A stretch of 64,000 bases of DNA from an uncultured Lachnospiraceae bacterium (GTDB lineage: Bacteria > Bacillota > Clostridia > Lachnospirales > Lachnospiraceae). This document shows positions 58,640-64,000 of this stretch, one piece after another (position 1 is the stretch's first letter; each line of letters opens with the position of its first letter). Below the pieces are notes generated by a model that worked only from the letters and a program-made list of their open reading frames with translations, was not told the DNA's origin and ran no database searches. The stretch lies in the NCBI GenBank assembly GCA_910588655.1, contig CAJUPJ010000010.1, forward strand, positions 36,912-100,911, read 5' to 3'. The position numbers and the translations under genes are program-made.

Positions 58640-59806
58640 TTATTTTAACAGTTCCATATTTTTATCTATTAATTTACAACGCTGTTTTACGCAGTCTGGC
58701 GAACGCCTGGCATCTTCCGGGGTATTAAACAGGTAGTCCTCAAGCTTGGCAATAGTTGTAGTTGCAACGTGCATCCTGGTATCAGATGATGCATAGTAAA
58801 TATACACATCACCATTATCCCTTGCTATTGCACCATTTGTAAATACAACATTAGACACGTCCCCTGTCCTTTCTGCACCAAGCGGCACAAGGAATACGCC
58901 GGAAGGTTCTGCTACCACTTTTGAAGGGTCGTCTAAATCTGTACCAAATACATAAAGCACATACCTTAACCCTGCTGCTGTATTCCGTACCCCATGTGCA
59001 ATATTTATCCAGCATCTGTTCCCTTTAATTGGGACTGCACCTGCGCCATTTTTAGATTCTGTTATTGTATGGTAAACCCTCTGGCTTATAATTTTCTCTT
59101 CATCTATCACAGCATGGCATATATCATCACATAACCCGAAGCCAATACCGCCGCCGCTTCCTGTTTCAATAAATCCATCCATAGGGCGTGTATAAAAAGC
59201 GTACTTCCCATTTACAAATTCAGGGTGCAATACCACATTTCTCTGCTGTGGTGATTTAAGTGTTTTTAAATTATCAAGCCTTTCCCATGTTTTAAGGTCT
59301 CTTGTCCTGGCAATGCCTGCTTCTGCAACTGCTGCTGAAAGGTCTGTGCTTCCTGTATCTTTGCTTTCAGAGCAGAATACACCATAAATATACCCGTCCT
59401 CATGCTTTGTAAGGCGCATATCATATACATTTGTTTCTTCAGGGCATGTGTCAGGAAGCACTACCGGGTAATCCCAGAATTTAAAACCGTCTATGCCATT
59501 ATCACTTTCTGCAACTGCAAAGAAAGATTTCCTGTCATTGCCTTCTACCCTTGCTACAAGGTAATATTTGCCATCAAGCCATATTGCACCTGAATTAAGT
59601 ACTGCGTTTATGCCAAGCCTTTCCATAAAATAAGGGTTTGTTTCTGCATCAAGGTCATATCTCCAGTGCAGGGGCGCATGTTCCCTTGTAAGCACAGGAT
59701 ATTCATACCTGTCAATTATACCGTTATAATAACTGCTTTTCTGGTTTTTCCTTGCAACCAGCCTGTCATATTTTTCTTTTTCTGCATAATACCTGTTATG
59801 AATCAC
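58640..59806 (-). CDS. GH130_1 4-O-beta-D-mannosyl-D-glucose phosphorylase
   Basis: The start is placed at GTG 59804-59806, which has AGGAGG upstream and overlaps the TGA of the epimerase gene (GTGA); an earlier ATG at 59836 has no site. The 388-residue five-bladed propeller shows NAVLNSGAIWLDGKYYLVAR, VYDMRLTKHEDGYIYG with the catalytic Asp, RNVVLHPEFVNGKYAFYTRP, GAGAVPIKG and NVVFTNGAIARDNGD. It splits mannosyl-glucose with phosphate to mannose-1-phosphate and glucose. It follows the 2-epimerase that makes its substrate, a pairing known from mannan pathways. Confidence 0.92.
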   Translation of the reverse strand: MIHNRYYAEKEKYDRLVARKNQKSSYYNGIIDRYEYPVLTREHAPLHWRYDLDAETNPYFMERLGINAVLNSGAIWLDGKYYLVARVEGNDRKSFFAVAESDNGIDGFKFWDYPVVLPDTCPEETNVYDMRLTKHEDGYIYGVFCSESKDTGSTDLSAAVAEAGIARTRDLKTWERLDNLKTLKSPQQRNVVLHPEFVNGKYAFYTRPMDGFIETGSGGGIGFGLCDDICHAVIDEEKIISQRVYHTITESKNGAGAVPIKGNRCWINIAHGVRNTAAGLRYVLYVFGTDLDDPSKVVAEPSGVFLVPLGAERTGDVSNVVFTNGAIARDNGDVYIYYASSDTRMHVATTTIAKLEDYLFNTPEDARRSPDCVKQRCKLIDKNMELLK

Positions 59807-60990
59807 TTTTTCATCCTCCTGGTCACTTCTATGCACATGCGCCCGTTATGGTACGGGCATTTCCAAGGTTCAACTATAGGCTTTCTGACAGGTGTCCCGT
59901 CTGCATTAACAGACCAGAACCACTCAGAACCTTCTCTTTTGTCGATAATATATGTTTTAATATATTCCCATAAATCTTCTGCTGCCTTATAATACTTCCT
60001 GCTGCCGCCGGCATCGGAAGCATCAAGTTTCTGGGCTTCATTAATAAAGCCAACCATGCCCTCTGCCTGTACCCACCATACCCTTACAGTATCATTAATG
60101 CCATTTTCTGCTTCTGTCAGGACAGAGCCGTTTACAAAGGCATGTTTATAAATATTTTCTGCAAGTGTGTGTGTGACAGGTGCAAACATTTCTTTATACT
60201 GGCTGTCAGAAAGCACTTCAAGCCCCCTGTCTATAAGCCACGCCGTTTCAATATCATGGCCATATGAATATAAATCAATAAGCGGTGTATATTTCCTGTC
60301 AAAAAACACTTCCTGCCTTCCCGCTTTTTCATTGTAAACATTATTTTTAAAAATTCCAAGCATAAAACGCAGGCATGCTGCAACTTTTTCATTATGTGAA
60401 ACCCTGTAAAGCTCTGTATATGCTTCAAATACATGGAGCAGGGTATTCATTGTCTTATCTGCCATTACCCCGTTTTCAGAAAGTTTGTCATTGCCTGCCG
60501 GCTTGAATTCCCTGTCAAAAGCTTCAAGATAGCCATACTTGTCAGTACATTTTTCTTCAATAAGGTTAAAAATCCTTAAAGCAGTATCTAAAGCCTCTTT
60601 ATCTTTCACTGCATCATAATATGAAGAAAGTGCATATATTGCAAATGCCTGGTTGTAAGTATGCTTTGTACTGTCGTTTATCCTGCCGTCATATGTAACA
60701 GACCAGTACACACCGCCATATTCATAATCTATACAGTAGTCTTTAAAAAATTTGTATGCATGCTTTGCAGCATCTTTAATGTGTTCCTCCCCCAGAAGCA
60801 TATATGCATTTGAAAAAAACCATAAAATCCTGCTGTTTAATATGCATCCTTTTTCATAATGTGTATCAACTTCAAGGTCATAACCCATATAGCCATAATA
60901 ACCGCCATATTCTTCATCCTTAAGTTTCTCCCAGAAAGGAACAAGTTTATCCCTCAGGTGGGTTTCTATTTCATTAACAAATACACACAT
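59803..60990 (-). CDS. Cellobiose/mannobiose 2-epimerase
   Basis: The 395-residue (alpha/alpha)6-barrel protein of the AGE family shows LNSRILWFFSNAYM, DYEYGGVYWSVTYDGR, KHTYNQAFAIYALSSYY, YSYGHDIETAWLIDRG and a C-terminal KCPYHNGRMCIEVTRR-like segment (reads WKCPYHNGRMCIEV), holding the catalytic histidines. It changes the reducing mannose of beta-1,4-mannobiose to glucose. GGAAG precedes the ATG. It lies between the two GH130 genes, coupled to the GH130_1 gene by a GTGA overlap. Confidence 0.93.
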   Translation of the reverse strand: MCVFVNEIETHLRDKLVPFWEKLKDEEYGGYYGYMGYDLEVDTHYEKGCILNSRILWFFSNAYMLLGEEHIKDAAKHAYKFFKDYCIDYEYGGVYWSVTYDGRINDSTKHTYNQAFAIYALSSYYDAVKDKEALDTALRIFNLIEEKCTDKYGYLEAFDREFKPAGNDKLSENGVMADKTMNTLLHVFEAYTELYRVSHNEKVAACLRFMLGIFKNNVYNEKAGRQEVFFDRKYTPLIDLYSYGHDIETAWLIDRGLEVLSDSQYKEMFAPVTHTLAENIYKHAFVNGSVLTEAENGINDTVRVWWVQAEGMVGFINEAQKLDASDAGGSRKYYKAAEDLWEYIKTYIIDKREGSEWFWSVNADGTPVRKPIVEPWKCPYHNGRMCIEVTRRMKK

Positions 60991-61002
60991 AGCTATACTT
61001 CC

Positions 61003-62025
61003 TTATCTCTTCCCTGTTTCTGTGTCCGCTTCCCTTGTTACGCTGTTGTCCTTAATATAAGCCACAATATCTTCTACAGTAGTAAATGCAAGCCCTACAT
61101 ATGTATCAGCAGCACCATAGTATATTGCAATCCTGCCAGTTACTGAATCATGTATTGTTGCACATGGGAAAGTTACATTTGGTACAAAACCGCGCTCTTC
61201 ATACCACTCCTGAGGTGTCAGCAGGAAGTTTTCACAGCGGTACTTTACAACTGAAGGGTTATCTGTATCAAGTATTGCGCCACCTATGCTGTAAACATAC
61301 CCGTTACATGTACCTGTCACCCCATGGTAGAAGAGAAGCCATCCTTCTGTTGTTTCAATAGGCGCTGCACCCCCGCCAATCTTTAACATTTCCCACCATT
61401 CACTGCTCTTGCCCATTACGTGGCGGTGTCTGCCCCAGTAAACCATATCAGGGCTTTCTGAAACAAATATATCGCCAAATGGTGTATGGCCGCTGTCGCT
61501 CGGACGTGAAAGCATCATAAACTTCCCGTTGATTTTCCTTGGAAATAAAACTGCATTCCTGTTAAACGGAAGGAACGGGGTTTCAATCCTCACAAACTTC
61601 TTAAAATCAGTTGTCTTTGCAATCCCTATTGATGCACCATAGAAATCCTGGCACCACATAATATAATAAACCCCTTCAACCTGTACAAGGCGCGGGTCAT
61701 ATGCATATACTGGCATAAACGGGTTTCCGTCTTCATCTTCAAACTGTATTTTCTCACTGTCAAATTCCCAGTGTATTGCATCCTTGCTTCTTCCAAGATA
61801 AATAAATGGTATGCCATTAGTCTGTTCTGCACGGAATACACCTATAAAACCATCTTCATATGGCATAACTGCACTGTTAAATATACGTGCAACCTCTTTA
61901 ACAGGGTTGCGCCCTATAACCGGGTTTTCATTGTAACGCCATACAGGAGCACCATTCATTTCTGCCGGCGCATCCTGCCAGGGCATATTTGGCACTGCCT
62001 GCCCTATAATCTTAACACTGTCCAT
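61003..62025 (-). CDS. GH130_2 beta-1,4-mannooligosaccharide phosphorylase
   Basis: The start is placed at ATG 62023-62025 (MDSVKIIGQAVPN), seven bases after AGAGGTG. The 340-residue propeller shows RIFNSAVMPYEDGFIGVFR, YAYDPRLVQVEGVYYIMWC with the catalytic Asp, NRNAVLFPRKINGKFMMLSRP, GGGAAPIETTEGWLLFYHG and CATIHDSVTGRIAIYYGAAD. It removes mannose units from beta-1,4-mannooligosaccharides as mannose-1-phosphate. It directly follows the ABC permeases. Confidence 0.9.
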   Translation of the reverse strand: MDSVKIIGQAVPNMPWQDAPAEMNGAPVWRYNENPVIGRNPVKEVARIFNSAVMPYEDGFIGVFRAEQTNGIPFIYLGRSKDAIHWEFDSEKIQFEDEDGNPFMPVYAYDPRLVQVEGVYYIMWCQDFYGASIGIAKTTDFKKFVRIETPFLPFNRNAVLFPRKINGKFMMLSRPSDSGHTPFGDIFVSESPDMVYWGRHRHVMGKSSEWWEMLKIGGGAAPIETTEGWLLFYHGVTGTCNGYVYSIGGAILDTDNPSVVKYRCENFLLTPQEWYEERGFVPNVTFPCATIHDSVTGRIAIYYGAADTYVGLAFTTVEDIVAYIKDNSVTREADTETGKR

Positions 62026-62086
62026 CCTTTTCACCTCTGGCATGCCAGGATATCCTGCCATGCCAGCCTTTCAATAATATTTTTAA

Positions 62087-62932
62087 TTATCCTTTAACTG
62101 CACCTGCTGCCATGCCGCTGTATACCTGTTTCTGGAATACCAGGAAAAATATAAGTATTGGTATAATTGTTATAAGCACGCCTGCACAGATATAGTTATA
62201 CTGGTTGCCATAAGGGCCTGTAAATGTATACAGTGCCGTAGAAATTGTCTTTAACTCTGGTTTTGTAAGATAAAGGCTTGATGCATAGTATTCGTTATAT
62301 ACACTTACACCCTTTAATACAAGCGATGTTACAATTGCAGGTTTTAAAAGCGGGAACAAAATTTTAAAGAATACACCAAAATATGTACACCCGTCCATAA
62401 TTGCCGACTCATCCAGTGATACTGGAAGGTTTTCAAAGAACTGGAGGAATATATAAATTGATATAATATCTGTCCCCATAAGTACAACCATATAGCCATA
62501 GAGATGGTTTATAAAGCCAAGTGAGTACATAATCTGGTAAATTGTTACCTGCATTGCAATTCCTGGCAGAAGTGATGCAAAAAGGAAAAGGTTTTCTATT
62601 ATGCCCCTGCCTGGGAATTTAAAACGGTTAAGCACATATGCAAGCATAGAGCCTGTAAGCACTGAAACAGCTAATACTACCACAAGCACAATGCCAGTAT
62701 TTAAAAAACACCTGAGCATATTTGCTTTTTCAATGGCAATCTGGAAGTTCTCAAAGTTAAGGAAACTTGCCGGGAGGTCTAAAACTGAAGATGATGCATA
62801 CTCATCATTTGTCTTAAATGCTGTAAACAGGCATACAACAACAGGTACAACCGCTATAACCGCCGCTATTATAAGTGATAAATATTTCAGTATGGAAAAT
62901 ATTACTGAACCTGCCTTCATTTTTGTTGTCAT
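62087..62932 (-). CDS. Carbohydrate ABC transporter permease, MalG type
   Basis: The start is placed at ATG 62930-62932, behind GGAGGGG, overlapping the stop of the first permease gene region closely. The 281-residue protein has six membrane helices and the EAA loop DESAIMDGCTYFGVFFKILFPLLKPA (given with the key GCTYFGVFFKILFPL). With the partner permease it forms the channel of a sugar importer of the CUT1 class. The solute-binding protein and ATPase are not in the window. Confidence 0.93.
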   Translation of the reverse strand: MTTKMKAGSVIFSILKYLSLIIAAVIAVVPVVVCLFTAFKTNDEYASSSVLDLPASFLNFENFQIAIEKANMLRCFLNTGIVLVVVLAVSVLTGSMLAYVLNRFKFPGRGIIENLFLFASLLPGIAMQVTIYQIMYSLGFINHLYGYMVVLMGTDIISIYIFLQFFENLPVSLDESAIMDGCTYFGVFFKILFPLLKPAIVTSLVLKGVSVYNEYYASSLYLTKPELKTISTALYTFTGPYGNQYNYICAGVLITIIPILIFFLVFQKQVYSGMAAGAVKG

Positions 62933-62934
62933 AA

Positions 62935-63924
62935 TCAAGCCCCTCCTTTCTTCTTCGCTTCACGTTTTTTGCGTCTTACTGCTGCCTTTGATTCATCTTC
63001 TGTGCCATCATTAAATGCATATTTAAAGAACAGTTTCTGTGCCACTGTACATATTATTATAATTACAAGCAGTATTATAGCCATCGCACAGGCAAGCCCT
63101 ACCCTCTGGTTCTCATGTGCAAGCCTGTTCATAATTACGAAGTATGTGCCTGTACCCATAGTTCCGTTTGTAATAACATATGGAGGCTCAAATGCGCTTA
63201 ATGAGCCGCTTATTGAGAGTACAAGGTTAAGCACTATAATTGACTTAATGCTTGGCATTATAATATAACGGAACTGGTGCCACTTATTAGCGCCGTCAAG
63301 TGATGCTGCTTCATACAAATCTGTATCTACTGACATCATCGCACCAAGGAAAAGTACCATATTCTGCCCTGTATACCTCCATACAGATGTTGCAACAAGG
63401 GCAAAGTTATTAATCTTCTGGTCTTGTAACCACAATGGTATGTTTTCAGGGTTCATGCCAAACATCTGCAGAATCGTGTCAAGCACATATCCCCTTGCAT
63501 AGAAGAATTTGAAAATAAAACCTACTGCAATACCACATACCAGGTAAGGGAAAAACATTGCCGCCTTAAAGACAGGCTCACCTTTTACCTTAAATACCAT
63601 CATTGTTGCGAAGAACAATGCAAGCCCGAGCTGCACTACTGCACCGCCCATATAATAAACACTTATAAACAGCGAGCCAAATATATCTGGACGCTTAAAT
63701 ACATCAATATAATTTTTTATTCCAACATAAGTTTTAGCTCTAATGTATTTCATATCAAAAAAGCTGAACTGTACCATCTGTGCAAATGGTATATATGTAA
63801 ATACAAGCAGCAGAAGCAGCGGTACAAACATAAATGTTACTATAACAAGACATTTCTGCACTTTCCTGCTCTTAAACTTTCCGCCAAAAGACATCTGCCC
63901 GGCATTAGTCCCCGAACCAGCCAT
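62935..63924 (-). CDS. Carbohydrate ABC transporter permease, MalF type
   Basis: The start is placed at ATG 63922-63924 (MAGSGTNAGQMSF) because GGAGG lies just before it; the frame is open to the window edge region but has no site. The 329-residue protein has six membrane helices and the EAA loop LYEAASLDGANKWHQFRYI. The C-terminus is very basic (RRKKREAKKKGG). It forms the importer of mannooligosaccharides with the MalG-type subunit, as inferred from the genes after it. Confidence 0.92.
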   Translation of the reverse strand: MAGSGTNAGQMSFGGKFKSRKVQKCLVIVTFMFVPLLLLLVFTYIPFAQMVQFSFFDMKYIRAKTYVGIKNYIDVFKRPDIFGSLFISVYYMGGAVVQLGLALFFATMMVFKVKGEPVFKAAMFFPYLVCGIAVGFIFKFFYARGYVLDTILQMFGMNPENIPLWLQDQKINNFALVATSVWRYTGQNMVLFLGAMMSVDTDLYEAASLDGANKWHQFRYIIMPSIKSIIVLNLVLSISGSLSAFEPPYVITNGTMGTGTYFVIMNRLAHENQRVGLACAMAIILLVIIIICTVAQKLFFKYAFNDGTEDESKAAVRRKKREAKKKGGA

Positions 63925-64000
63925 AAGTTTCCTCCTTTCAAAAACAATAGTCTCTCGGATTCTCCAGCCCTTATCTTCTGCGGCTTTCAAATCCAGTTTT
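63925..64000. other. Upstream leader of the transporter operon
   Basis: These 76 bases hold only the ribosome site GAAAGGAGG and an open stretch in frame with the permease. No promoter or terminator is clear. The binding-protein gene is probably beyond the edge. Confidence 0.4.

Noticed and set aside
1..64000. CRISPR array, rRNA and tRNA genes
   Set aside because: No regularly spaced direct repeats, no rRNA-like stretches and no cloverleaf were found on reading both strands by eye.

Overview
The window looks like a chromosomal segment of a low-GC Gram-positive anaerobe of the Clostridia, most likely a Lachnospiraceae gut bacterium. The reasons are a Gram-positive PolC, an uppS-cdsA-dxr-rseP-ispG lipid/isoprenoid operon, a mecA-lepB-rbgA-rnhB-yraN-pgeF block, SleC-type spore-cortex gene pieces, and a GH130/cellobiose-2-epimerase mannan pathway. 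Genus and species cannot be fixed from the sequence alone. Most genes lie on the minus strand. No rRNA, tRNA or CRISPR array was seen.

Layout. 1-5.1 kb: a partial VWA protein, a small membrane protein and a BlaI-type regulator (minus); then a DUF4474 protein, a metallophosphoesterase and a GH30 glycosidase (plus). 5.2-18.1 kb: polC and uppS-cdsA-dxr-rseP-ispG, with an islet of six small accessory genes (DUF6630-like, Fic-like, DUF4869-like and unknowns) between ispG and polC. 18.2-21.6 kb: a toroid-like protein, two copies of a structured repeat, a mini kinase-like protein and an XRE regulator. 21.7-28.7 kb: the mecA-to-pgeF block, which contains a catalytically dead signal peptidase paralogue, and an Rpn-like protein. 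29.0-39.6 kb: a surface-glycan operon for a nonulosonic (pseudaminic/legionaminic-type) acid. 39.6-40.7 kb: a predicted invertible promoter with its own tyrosine recombinase. 40.8-46.5 kb: a shortened AAA/PD-(D/E)XK protein, a secreted GH43 arabinanase, a membrane-anchored surface protein and dUTPase. 46.6-55.2 kb: a sleC-like gene broken by a 5.8-kb element with serine recombinases and again by a large serine recombinase. 55.4-64 kb: a beta-mannooligosaccharide utilisation locus (ABC permeases, two GH130 phosphorylases, 2-epimerase, mannose-6-phosphate isomerase/ROK kinase fusion).

The strongest unusual signals are four. (1) A 23-bp perfect inverted repeat (39645-39667 / 39838-39860) brackets about 170 bp carrying a near-consensus promoter that points away from the glycan operon. 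The recombinase gene ends three bases outside the right repeat, so this looks like an ON/OFF phase switch caught OFF. (2) A sleC-like gene is interrupted by an element whose precise excision would restore the reading frame, recalling skin-type developmental elements, although a second insertion removes the 3' part. (3) A dispersed family of 115-330 bp palindromic elements keeps loop sequences while its stems vary with compensating changes. (4) A signal peptidase I paralogue lacks both catalytic residues.

All functional calls come from motif reading by eye; no database search or folding program was run.
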